Source: Desulfatitalea tepidiphila
GTDB taxonomy: Bacteria; Desulfobacterota; Desulfobacteria; Desulfobacterales; Desulfosarcinaceae
Direction of reading: 5' to 3'
DNA: 64,000 bases
NCBI RefSeq assembly: GCF_001293685.1
Contig: NZ_BCAG01000003.1
Location: 2,272,501-2,336,500 of the forward strand
Shown: positions 20,662-28,369 of the stretch, one piece after another
How the letters are laid out: each line of letters begins with the position of its first letter
Position numbering within the stretch: the first letter of the stretch is position 1
Translations under genes and position numbers: made by a program
The notes under the pieces: generated by a model
Told to the model about the DNA's origin: nothing
Databases searched by the model: none
What the model saw: the letters and a program-made list of their open reading frames with translations, nothing else

Positions 20662-22443
20662 TTAAAAAGCGGCATCGGGGATTTCAACGATCTCTCTTCC
20701 CGGCCGCAGGCACGTCTCTAGTGTCGCCAGGGTCTGTGGCAGTGTCATATCGGTAAAAAAGGTCGCCTGATAGATCTTGCCCAAGTAAAAATCCGTTTTT
20801 TTCTTTTTTATCGCTTCGGCAGCGATAACCGCCATATCCAGAAGGCGCCAACACATGATCACCTCACCAAAGGCGATGAGCCCCGGATAGGTGTACGAGG
20901 CCCATTGAAGGGGATCCGACTGCATACGCTGCTTCATCTCATCGGCGACCTCCATAAGTCGCTGAAACACGCCATAGAGCGCACGAACGCGGTCCCCTAT
21001 CTCGGGATGCTCTCGGTTGGCATCACAAAAATTTTCAATTTCCTTTTTGAAGGCGTTCAAACAGGCCCCGTTGCGCATGCTCATTTTGCGGCCCATGAGA
21101 TCGATGGATTGAATGCCATTTGTACCCTCATACAGGGACATGATTTTTGCGTCACGCAAATACTGCTCTATGGGATAATCTCTACAGTAGCCATAACCGC
21201 CGTAACACTGCATGGCGGTTTCGCACACCCTGAATCCCATATCCGAACAATACGCCTTGATAATCGGGGTCATGAAATCAATCAAATTCTGGTAATGTGT
21301 CCGCTCCTCTCCATCCGGCAGTTCGAGGGCCAGGTCCGACCAGAAGGCACCGGTGTAGATCATCGAACGCATGCCATCCACCGTGGCTTTCATCCACAGC
21401 AACATACGCCGGACATCGGGATGTTGAATGATCTTCACCTGGCCTGGCGTGCGATCCGCTATATCCCGCCCCTGCTCGCGCTCCTTGGTGTACGCCAGAG
21501 CATTTAAATAGGCCGTGCTGGCCATGGCCATACCACTGACCCCAGTGTTGATCCGCGCCTGATTCATCATCTGGAACATGTGGGCCAACCCCTTGTTCTT
21601 TTCGCCACACAAATAGCCGATGCAGCCGTCGCGTCCGCCAAAGGTCAATGCGGCGGTAGCCGAAGCATGCAGCCCAAGCTTCTCCTCGATGCCGGTGCAA
21701 ACGACATCGTTAGGCTCGCCCAGAGAACCGTCCGAATTGACGCGAACCTTGGGCACGACGAACAGGGAGATCCCCTTGATGCCTTCGGGTTCGCCTTCTA
21801 TACGCGCCAGCACCAGATGAATGATATTGTCGGCCAAGTCGTGCTCACCCCAGGAAATGAAGATTTTATTCCCCTTGATTTTGTAATGATCGTCCTCAGG
21901 ATAAGCCATGGTTTCCAATGCAGCCAGGTTCGAACCGGCGTTGGGCTCCGTGAGGCACATGGTACCGGCCCAGGTGCCGTCAAACATTTTGGGCACATAG
22001 GTTTCCTTGAGCTCCCTGGTACCGAAGCTTTCGACCAGGTGCGCGGCGCCATGCGTAAGGCTCGGCGCCATATTGAAGGATTGGCACGCCCCGTACATGA
22101 GGTCGTTGACGACAATACGCATCATGTGAGGAAATCCCTGTCCCCCATATTCCAAATCACGGGCGGCCGCCGTCCAACCATCTTCGCCGTATTGTTTGAA
22201 TGCTTTTCGAAACTCTGGCGGGCAAATGACCTGATTGTTCTCAAATCGCAACCCTACGGTTTCTCCAATTTCGTTCAGGGGATCGACGACCCCTTTGGCA
22301 AACTCAACCGCCTCTTTGACCATCAAATCCAACACCTTCTCACTTTGGTCCTGATAGCGTTCCAGCTCACAAAGCCGGCCGTAATGAAGTTGCTCTTTGA
22401 GAATAAACATCAAATCCTTGGTATTGACTTTAAAATGTCCCAT
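20662..22443 (-). CDS. Acyl-CoA dehydrogenase, large form with extra C-terminal domain
   Basis: FAD enzyme introducing a 2,3-double bond into acyl-CoA, passing electrons to ETF. At 593 aa it is the enlarged type seen in deltaproteobacterial fatty-acid or aromatic degradation. Visible are the N-terminal domain, the central signature MCLTEPNAGSNLAALET, and the catalytic region CYGGYGYCRDYPIEQYLRDA followed by SLYEGTNGIQSIDLMGRK, then about 130 C-terminal residues of an acetyl-CoA dehydrogenase-like extension. The start (MGHFKVNTKD) has GGAGG seven bases upstream. A sigma54-dependent regulator lies upstream on the same strand and is its likely activator; the substrate chain length is not determinable. 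Confidence 0.93.
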   Translation of the reverse strand: MGHFKVNTKDLMFILKEQLHYGRLCELERYQDQSEKVLDLMVKEAVEFAKGVVDPLNEIGETVGLRFENNQVICPPEFRKAFKQYGEDGWTAAARDLEYGGQGFPHMMRIVVNDLMYGACQSFNMAPSLTHGAAHLVESFGTRELKETYVPKMFDGTWAGTMCLTEPNAGSNLAALETMAYPEDDHYKIKGNKIFISWGEHDLADNIIHLVLARIEGEPEGIKGISLFVVPKVRVNSDGSLGEPNDVVCTGIEEKLGLHASATAALTFGGRDGCIGYLCGEKNKGLAHMFQMMNQARINTGVSGMAMASTAYLNALAYTKEREQGRDIADRTPGQVKIIQHPDVRRMLLWMKATVDGMRSMIYTGAFWSDLALELPDGEERTHYQNLIDFMTPIIKAYCSDMGFRVCETAMQCYGGYGYCRDYPIEQYLRDAKIMSLYEGTNGIQSIDLMGRKMSMRNGACLNAFKKEIENFCDANREHPEIGDRVRALYGVFQRLMEVADEMKQRMQSDPLQWASYTYPGLIAFGEVIMCWRLLDMAVIAAEAIKKKKTDFYLGKIYQATFFTDMTLPQTLATLETCLRPGREIVEIPDAAF

Positions 22444-22786
22444 AAAAAAACCTCCGCATGGCGTTTGAAATAAATGGGCAAAATGAACGGGATGGACCCG
22501 CGGTAAATGACACCTGGGATCGACCATCAGCGTTGCACAATTGGGGCTACTCACCCTTTGACAGCAAGATGTCTGCCAAACATCTTTCGTCGATTCATGA
22601 TTCTGTATTTATTATATTTATTTTTTATTTCAGGACACTGAAAGGAAAGACCGACACACAGGTCTGTATAGAAGACGCTACAGTACTGACCCTTTATAGG
22701 ATCAACACCTTGACATTATTGTAGTTTTAAAAACGATAGACGATTCTATACATGCATAGAAAGCTCTACATAACGCCGTAGTCGTC
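22444..22786. other. AT-rich intergenic region upstream of the acyl-CoA dehydrogenase
   Basis: A 343-bp stretch without a gene, much richer in A/T than its surroundings near 22600-22640 and 22720-22760. It holds small inverted repeats (AGACC/GGTCT at 22648-22665; TTCTAT/ATAGAA near 22743-22762) that could be activator sites or a weak terminator of the regulator gene. I could not find a convincing GG-N10-GC sigma54 promoter by eye. Confidence 0.5.
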
Positions 22787-24205
22787 CTATAACATTTTGT
22801 ATTTTCTCATTTTTTGATATAATCCGGTACGATGGATACCCAATAGATCGGCTGCCTTATTCTTGTTGTGGCCACTTTCGAGAAGGGCCTTTGAAATGGC
22901 CTGGCGCTCGACATCGGCAATCAGGATTTTTAGCGGCGTCACCCCCGACCTGCCTACCACGCGGCGCTCCTTATGGCCCCTGAGCATTTCCGGCAAATGA
23001 TCGACCTCGATCCTGTCGCTTTCGCAAAGGACCAATGCCCGCTCGGCCACATTACGCAGCTCGCGAATGTTTCCCGGCCAGTCATAGGATTTGAGCGCCT
23101 CCACGACCTCCGGCGCGACCGACTTTTTTTTGCGTCGCTCCTGCAGGCTCAACTCCTGCAGGATGGCCTCGAAAATGATCGCAATATCCTCGATTATGGT
23201 TCTCAACGAAGGCAAAGGGATGGTCATTACATTAATTCGGTAAAACAGGTCCAGACGGAAACCACCTTGTCGAATCATGCTCTCCAGGTCCTGATTGGTC
23301 GCACTGATCAGCCTGAAATTGATCTGCCGCGGCTTTCCGCCTCCGATTCGCTCGACCACTTTGTCTTGAAGCACCCGTAGAAGCTTGACCTGCATGCGCA
23401 ACGGCATCTCGCTCACTTCATCCAAAAAGAGTGTGCCATTGTGCGCCAATTCAATTTTACCCGGCGCTCCTTGCCGCTGGGCGCCAGTAAATGCACCCGG
23501 CTCATATCCGAACAGCTCGGATTCAATCAACTCCGCGGGAACGGCGCCGCAATTAATTCGGACAAATGCATGGTGACGCCGTGGACTGGCGGCATGGATG
23601 GCGTGCGCGAACATCTCCTTCCCGGTTCCGGATTCACCGGAAATGATTACCGACGAGTCGTTTTGGGCCGCTATGCCCGCCAGGGCCTTTGCTCTTTCGA
23701 TCCTCGCAGATCGTCCGACGATGTTGTCGAAAGAGAAGTGGGCGCCATGGATTTGCCAGGCTCCCGACTTGTAGTAATCCACCTGCTTTTCCAGGCTCTC
23801 GATGCGTTGGTACAGCGCCTTGACCTTCTGCGGACTGGAGAGCAGAAGTTTACCGGCCGCCCCGATCACCCGCCCCTCTTTGACGAGGGGAATTCTGGCG
23901 ACAATCCGTTCACGATCGTTCAGAATCAGGCTTCGGCCGATTTCCGCACGACCGGTTTCGATCACCCGAACCAGATCGGAATCAGGATTGACATCTGAAA
24001 TGTGCTTTCCTACAGCGCTGGCCAATGCCGATTTGGGGACACTCTCGTTGGACTCGCTGACAAAGCGGATAACACCGTCGGCATCAACCAGAATCAGACT
24101 CTCGTATGGATTGTTCAGCAGCGCGAACAAAAGTGTTCGGGGAATTTGCTCCAAGATATCTTTCATGGACGGTACGAGCTCCTGGATGGAATACATATTG
24201 GGCAC
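22787..24205 (-). CDS. PAS-domain sigma54-dependent transcriptional activator
   Basis: Bacterial enhancer-binding protein that opens sigma54 promoters using ATP. The 472 aa comprise a PAS sensor (about 20-125), a short coiled linker, an AAA+ domain with Walker A GESGTGKE (190-197), the sigma54-contact loop GAFTGA (237-242) and Walker B LFLDE, and a C-terminal Fis-type helix-turn-helix (about 435-470, NKAADLLGIHRTGLYQKMRK). There is no receiver domain, so it probably senses a ligand or redox state through PAS. The start appears to be GTG; an ATG three codons later is possible, and neither has a clear ribosome-binding site. Likely regulates the adjacent acyl-CoA dehydrogenase. Confidence 0.9.
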   Translation of the reverse strand: MPNMYSIQELVPSMKDILEQIPRTLLFALLNNPYESLILVDADGVIRFVSESNESVPKSALASAVGKHISDVNPDSDLVRVIETGRAEIGRSLILNDRERIVARIPLVKEGRVIGAAGKLLLSSPQKVKALYQRIESLEKQVDYYKSGAWQIHGAHFSFDNIVGRSARIERAKALAGIAAQNDSSVIISGESGTGKEMFAHAIHAASPRRHHAFVRINCGAVPAELIESELFGYEPGAFTGAQRQGAPGKIELAHNGTLFLDEVSEMPLRMQVKLLRVLQDKVVERIGGGKPRQINFRLISATNQDLESMIRQGGFRLDLFYRINVMTIPLPSLRTIIEDIAIIFEAILQELSLQERRKKKSVAPEVVEALKSYDWPGNIRELRNVAERALVLCESDRIEVDHLPEMLRGHKERRVVGRSGVTPLKILIADVERQAISKALLESGHNKNKAADLLGIHRTGLYQKMRKYKML

Positions 24206-24256
24206 ACTCTAAACAAAGGTGATAATTTGCGTCAATGACCGATAGGTGAAAAAGAT

Positions 24257-24289
24257 AAAAAAAGGGCATCCGAACCCAACGGATGCCCC
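24257..24289 (-). terminator. Intrinsic terminator after the lipoprotein gene
   Basis: Perfect 9-bp stem GGGCATCCG/CGGATGCCC with a 7-nt loop and a T7 tract on the minus strand, between the lipoprotein stop and the sigma54 regulator start, separating the two transcripts. Confidence 0.9.
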
Positions 24290-24374
24290 ATGAAGTTATC
24301 TGGAAATAGAAGTTTTGAGCTGTACCGAAACCTCAAGACGCGAGTTCAGTACCCAAACCAGGTGTCACCGGCAA

Positions 24375-24773
24375 CTACTCGATCACTGCCACGGATGAAA
24401 CCGTGACCACAGACCGCCCCTCGGCCTCCTCAACCGTGCCGGTTATCTTTACATTTTTCCCGACCAACCCACCCAGATCCTGGCCGGCCACCTTATAGCT
24501 GCCGCGATCGCTGAAAATGACGATACCTTCGTCTGTCTTGACCACTGTCCCCTGTATCTCCTCCTCATCGGACGTAGCCGCCTGCTCCGAAGACATCTCT
24601 GCTGCCGGCTGCTGTCCGGCTGGCATAGCAGCGGCCTGCGATTTCGAATCTGCCTGGCTCTGGGCTTCTCGCTTTTCCGCCGCCTGTTCTTGAGAGCCAC
24701 CTTGCTCCGAGCATGCCACGGCGATCGTCAATGCACAAAAAAGCACAAATACCGCGCCAAGATACCTTTTCAT
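24375..24773 (-). CDS. Small lipoprotein with low-complexity linker and C-terminal OB-like domain
   Basis: A 132-aa exported lipoprotein: signal sequence with lipobox VAC (Cys at about 21), a linker rich in Ala, Gln, Ser and Glu (about 22-70), and a C-terminal beta-rich domain (about 72-132, with GTVVKTDEGIVIFSD and VKITGTVEEAEG). The C-terminal pattern resembles small OB-fold nucleic-acid/oligosaccharide-binding-like modules, but no family is assigned with confidence. It has its own terminator and is monocistronic. The function is unknown. Confidence 0.75.
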   Translation of the reverse strand: MKRYLGAVFVLFCALTIAVACSEQGGSQEQAAEKREAQSQADSKSQAAAMPAGQQPAAEMSSEQAATSDEEEIQGTVVKTDEGIVIFSDRGSYKVAGQDLGGLVGKNVKITGTVEEAEGRSVVTVSSVAVIE

Positions 24774-25096
24774 CCTGTCCTCCTCTTTTTTGGTTCACTC
24801 CGGCCAGATCAGCATTCTCTGGCCTGTTAGGGGTACAACAAAAGCCCTTTCCCACATCTGAAGCCTTCCGGCCCGTCTGTTCACCTTCAGGATCATTCCA
24901 CATCGCCGAGGCACCGCCGGGTATCCAGCGATTTTAAAAAGCAATTCCTATGCCCAAACATAACCCATTGTTTTTTATCCTTTTGAAAACTACTTGACAC
25001 CAAAAGAGGGGGGAACTTGTTTCAATTTTTGCACGCTGCCAGGCCGAAAACGCTAAAACCTGCCTCTTGGGATTTGGACCAAGTCGTCATAGTTTC
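24774..25096. other. Gene-free stretch between the lipoprotein and tRNA-Pro
   Basis: No coding region or structured RNA is supported. It should contain the lipoprotein promoter on the minus strand. A plus-strand TTGACA near 24995 has no good -10 partner. Confidence 0.5.
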
Positions 25097-25125
25097 TTGA
25101 CATGGGTTACCCGCAATGATAGTGA
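25097..25125 (+). promoter_or_regulatory. Promoter of tRNA-Pro
   Basis: TTGACA at 25097-25102 and TAGTGA at 25120-25125 with a 17-bp spacer; the predicted start is only a few bases before the mature tRNA. The -10 match is moderate. Confidence 0.5.
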
Positions 25126-25138
25126 GGTTGGCTTGTGT

Positions 25139-25217
<79 letters not shown>

Positions 25218-25225
25218 TCCAACCA

Positions 25226-25266
25226 TAAAGCGGTCTGGCTGACATGCCGAACCGCTTTTCGTTTTT
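25226..25266 (+). terminator. Intrinsic terminator after tRNA-Pro
   Basis: Stem AAAGCGGT/ACCGCTTT extended by GGC/GCC inside, followed by TTCGTTTTT, 11 bp past the tRNA 3' end. Confidence 0.75.
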
Positions 25267-25404
25267 CCGGACACCCTATCCCTTGACAAGGCCCTCCTCA
25301 CCTTAATTTGGGTTTGAAAACCAGGCTATTTTCCGCTAAATCATCAGCTATCATGTCTTGAACGCGCAATTCATCACAAAACCACAACCCATATCGAGGA
25401 CGCG

Positions 25405-26412
25405 ATGATTCGTTCAAATCCAACCAAACTGGTGGCCATTATCGGTCTCAGCCTCTTACTGTCGACAGTCTTTGCAAGGGCGGATCAGGTGATCACTCCG
25501 GATCAGCGGCAATGGGCTCGCCAGGCGATCCAACAGGAAAAGCAGCTTGCCGCCATGACCAAACCCAACAGCATTGCGATCCTCTATTTCCGCAATCTGT
25601 CTGAGGATCGCGCCCTTGATCCACTTCAAAAGGGGCTGGCGATCATGCTGATCTCCGACTTGTCCAAGCTGGATATGATCACCGTCGTCGAACGAACGGA
25701 GCTGCAAGCCCTTGTTGAAGAGATCGGTCTTGGGCAATCCGGACTGGTCGATTCCAATACCACTCCTCGGGTCGGCCGTTTGTTGCAGTCCCAATATCTG
25801 ATCGGTGGCTCTTTTTCAGGCAGTGCGGCAACGACGTTACATGTCGGCGCCCATTTGATCGATGTGGCACCGGGTAAAACCATTGGCCGAGCAGAAGTAA
25901 AGGACAAGATGGAACAGCTTTTCACTATTGAAAAGCAATTGCTCAACCAAATCATTTTAGACCTTAAAATCAATTTGACCCAACAGCAGAGACGTGACTT
26001 GGGTCGACCATTGAGTCGCAGCCAGGGTGCTTTGTTGGACCTGTTTCGGGGTATCGACGCGGTCGATCACCAGCAATTCGAGTCGGCGGCACAGTTCATG
26101 GATCGGGCGATTCAGCAGGACCCGAACCTGACGCTGGCCAAAACGTCGCTGCAGGAGCTGAAGGATAAGGGATTGGTTCCGCCATCCTACGGTGGTGGAG
26201 ATGGTGCCCCAACGCCAGAAGAGAAAGCGGGTGAAGCAGAAATTCTCGAGCATCGCAGGCAGATGCTACGATCCGTGAGAAAGGAGACCTCCTTTTCGAC
26301 CCAATTGCCGCCCGCCACCCCCCTGGCCCGCATTCCCCAACCGCCGTCAGTTCAGCCGACATCCCCTCCGCAGGAAGGGGAATCACCTATATTTGAACCT
26401 GATGAACCATGA
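25405..26412 (+). CDS. Exported CsgG/FlgO-like protein with C-terminal helical repeat
   Basis: A 335-aa protein with a signal peptide (about 1-27, cleavage near ARADQ), then a CsgG/FlgO-type domain (about 50-190) that starts with SIAILYFRNLS, continues with KGLAIMLISDLSKLDMITVVER and QYLIGGSFSG, and a TPR-like helical region (about 205-255), ending in a Pro-rich tail. CsgG-type domains form or support outer-membrane assemblies; this one has no lipobox and is probably periplasmic. It is followed 52 bp later by a beta-barrel gene, and two more CsgG-like genes lie 1.5 kb away on the opposite strand. The precise function is unknown. Confidence 0.8.
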   Translation: MIRSNPTKLVAIIGLSLLLSTVFARADQVITPDQRQWARQAIQQEKQLAAMTKPNSIAILYFRNLSEDRALDPLQKGLAIMLISDLSKLDMITVVERTELQALVEEIGLGQSGLVDSNTTPRVGRLLQSQYLIGGSFSGSAATTLHVGAHLIDVAPGKTIGRAEVKDKMEQLFTIEKQLLNQIILDLKINLTQQQRRDLGRPLSRSQGALLDLFRGIDAVDHQQFESAAQFMDRAIQQDPNLTLAKTSLQELKDKGLVPPSYGGGDGAPTPEEKAGEAEILEHRRQMLRSVRKETSFSTQLPPATPLARIPQPPSVQPTSPPQEGESPIFEPDEP

Positions 26413-26464
26413 TACGCAGGCAAAACCATTCTAAAAAGCAGCGAAGACAGAAAGGAATTTCGTG

Positions 26465-27589
26465 ATGCGAACGACCATGACCTGCATCTTGTTTCTCGCG
26501 GTTTCCGTGTTGGCTATTGTTCCGGCAGAGGCAGAAACCTATGGCCGGACAGGATTTCATATCGACTGGTGGAACAGCGATTCTGGAGAAGATGGATTCC
26601 AATACCATATCCCCATCGAGGCAGGACTCGACTACCGGAATTTTTATTTTAAGGTGCTCACCGCATACGCCTATAACGAAATCGACCCGGACAACGAAAG
26701 CAGTCGATCCTTCGATGGGTTTGTGGACACCAAGGTCAATCTGGCCTATGAAAGCGTGGCGAAATTGCCGGTGGATCTTTTATTTGCCCTGGATTTTAAT
26801 TTGCCCACCGGAAAAACCGGAATGGATGCGAGAGACACGATCAGCATTGCCGATCCGGACAAGGCGACGATCACCCGCATGGGAGAAGGGTTCAACGTCA
26901 ACCCGAATATTTCCGTTCTCAAACATTGGGGTGCACTGTATACCGCCGTCGGCGTTGGCTATATCTGGCGAGGCAGCTTCGATGCCGCCGACACCATGGA
27001 GGACTACGATCCGGGCAACGCCTTGAACTTGACGGGCGCCGTGGATTATATTTTCAATTCCCAATGGACCGGAAGCCTGTTCGGATCCTGGACGCGATTC
27101 GAAACCGACGAACTGGCAGGCGTCGATTATTATGAACCAGGCGATGTCACCATTGTCGGTGCTGGGGTCACCTATGCAAGAGCGACCTGGGAGTTGAACG
27201 GTGTGGTGAAAGCGATTTTCAGGGACAAGGATGAACGGCAAAACAACCTCGGGGTGCTGCAACCGGAGCCTGAGAACTATTTCGGTGATGAATGGATTGC
27301 CGAGATCAATGGTCGCGTTCAGATCACCGACCGCATGGATGTCAAAGCGTGGATCCAATACTTGATGATCGATGAAAACGATTATCCTACCACCGACCCG
27401 TATTACCTGAGCGAACGTGAAAAGACCCTGTTCGGCTGCGAATTGGTCGGACGCCTGACCGCCCGATGGGAGGCCGGCTTGAGACTGCAAGGCTACTTCA
27501 TGGAGGTGGACAACAACCCGTCGAATTCCGCCGCCGGGTCGGATTTTGACGGCGGCAGCGCGACATTATGGGTATCGGCCCGCTTTTGA
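26465..27589 (+). CDS. Outer-membrane beta-barrel protein
   Basis: A 374-aa protein with a signal peptide (about 1-23, cleavage after AEA) and a mature part of alternating aromatic and polar residues typical of porin-like barrels (YRNFYFKVLTAYAY, WTGSLFGSWTRF), ending in a C-terminal Phe (LWVSARF), the usual outer-membrane insertion signal. The start is the ATG at 26465, with AAGGAA upstream; a GTG one codon earlier is possible. Likely cotranscribed with the CsgG-like gene before it. No substrate can be named. Confidence 0.85.
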   Translation: MRTTMTCILFLAVSVLAIVPAEAETYGRTGFHIDWWNSDSGEDGFQYHIPIEAGLDYRNFYFKVLTAYAYNEIDPDNESSRSFDGFVDTKVNLAYESVAKLPVDLLFALDFNLPTGKTGMDARDTISIADPDKATITRMGEGFNVNPNISVLKHWGALYTAVGVGYIWRGSFDAADTMEDYDPGNALNLTGAVDYIFNSQWTGSLFGSWTRFETDELAGVDYYEPGDVTIVGAGVTYARATWELNGVVKAIFRDKDERQNNLGVLQPEPENYFGDEWIAEINGRVQITDRMDVKAWIQYLMIDENDYPTTDPYYLSEREKTLFGCELVGRLTARWEAGLRLQGYFMEVDNNPSNSAAGSDFDGGSATLWVSARF

Positions 27590-27598
27590 TTGTTGGCG

Positions 27599-27754
27599 CT
27601 ACTTAGTGTCCGTCCACAAACAGGCAAATTTGGTTTAGATCAAGGCGTGCGAAAAATTTTACCGCAGGCATATAGCTGATATTCCGAGGATAAAATTTTG
27701 AGCAGAACGCAGATATCGGGCAAATTGGCCATTTGTGGATGGGCACTACTTAAA
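27599..27754. repeat. MITE-like quasi-palindromic element, copy B (inverted relative to copy A)
   Basis: Reverse-complement counterpart of 15528-15683: the same ends (TTAGTGTCCGTCCACAA and, on the other side, complement of AAGTAGTGCCCATCCACAA) and the same body with scattered changes. Begins 9 bp after the stop of the beta-barrel gene and separates it from the convergent CsgG-like lipoprotein gene. Confidence 0.8.
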
Positions 27755-27849
27755 AAAATCCAGAGGATGTCTGCGCGCTCCCTTCTGAGCTGTTCGCCGG
27801 ATACTTCTATCCTGCGCACCGGGAACCGGATCGATGGGCCCTGACCAGG

Positions 27850-28368
27850 TCAGGGCGCCATCAAATCCAAGGCCGCATGATCGGCGGCCGATAGCCATCC
27901 ATCTATATTTCCCGCCTTTGCCAGAGCGGTGGCTGTTTTGAGAATCTTTCCGCTGGCAACGTCCACCCGGCGCAAATCTAAACGCAAGGATGAACCCGCC
28001 ACCTGAAAAGCCCCGAACACCATTTGTTGCGCACCGATGATACGGCCGAGTCTGAGCTGCGCCTGGGCATCGGCCACATCCGAACTGCCGATATTCAACT
28101 CTTCAATGGCCTTGAGGAGCTCCTGTCGCTCAACTGCCTGGTACGCTTGCATCTCCGTGATCCGTTGTACGATGCGACCAGCCAAAAAACCCCCGATCCC
28201 TTCCTGACCATGTGAGATCATGCTCAAGTCCTGTGGTTCCCACACCGCCACGGAAATTTTCAAATCCCCCGCCCCCTTGGGAGACCCGGCTCCGGCACAT
28301 GCGGCTATCACCATGAAAAGCGTGCCTATTGCGGGCCAAAAGACCTTTCGCTTCGCCGCAGATTTCAT
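27850..28368 (-). CDS. CsgG-like lipoprotein
   Basis: A 172-aa lipoprotein: signal sequence with lipobox IAAC (Cys about residue 24) and a single CsgG/FlgO-like domain (KISVAVWEPQDLSM, FLAGRIVQRITEMQAYQAVER, LRLGRIIGAQQMVFGAF). It resembles the C-terminal domain of the large protein encoded 1 bp upstream, including the ELLKAIEELNIGSSDVAD segment, which suggests duplication and a shared assembly. A short GC-rich inverted repeat (GCCCTGAC/GTCAGGGC, 27838-27856) spans its stop codon. Confidence 0.78.
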   Translation of the reverse strand: MKSAAKRKVFWPAIGTLFMVIAACAGAGSPKGAGDLKISVAVWEPQDLSMISHGQEGIGGFLAGRIVQRITEMQAYQAVERQELLKAIEELNIGSSDVADAQAQLRLGRIIGAQQMVFGAFQVAGSSLRLDLRRVDVASGKILKTATALAKAGNIDGWLSAADHAALDLMAP

Positions 28369-28369
28369 C

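Noticed and set aside
22444-22786. Sigma54 promoter for the acyl-CoA dehydrogenase
   Set aside because: No clear GG-N10-GC box by eye, although a sigma54 activator is adjacent; only a motif scan or transcript mapping could settle it.
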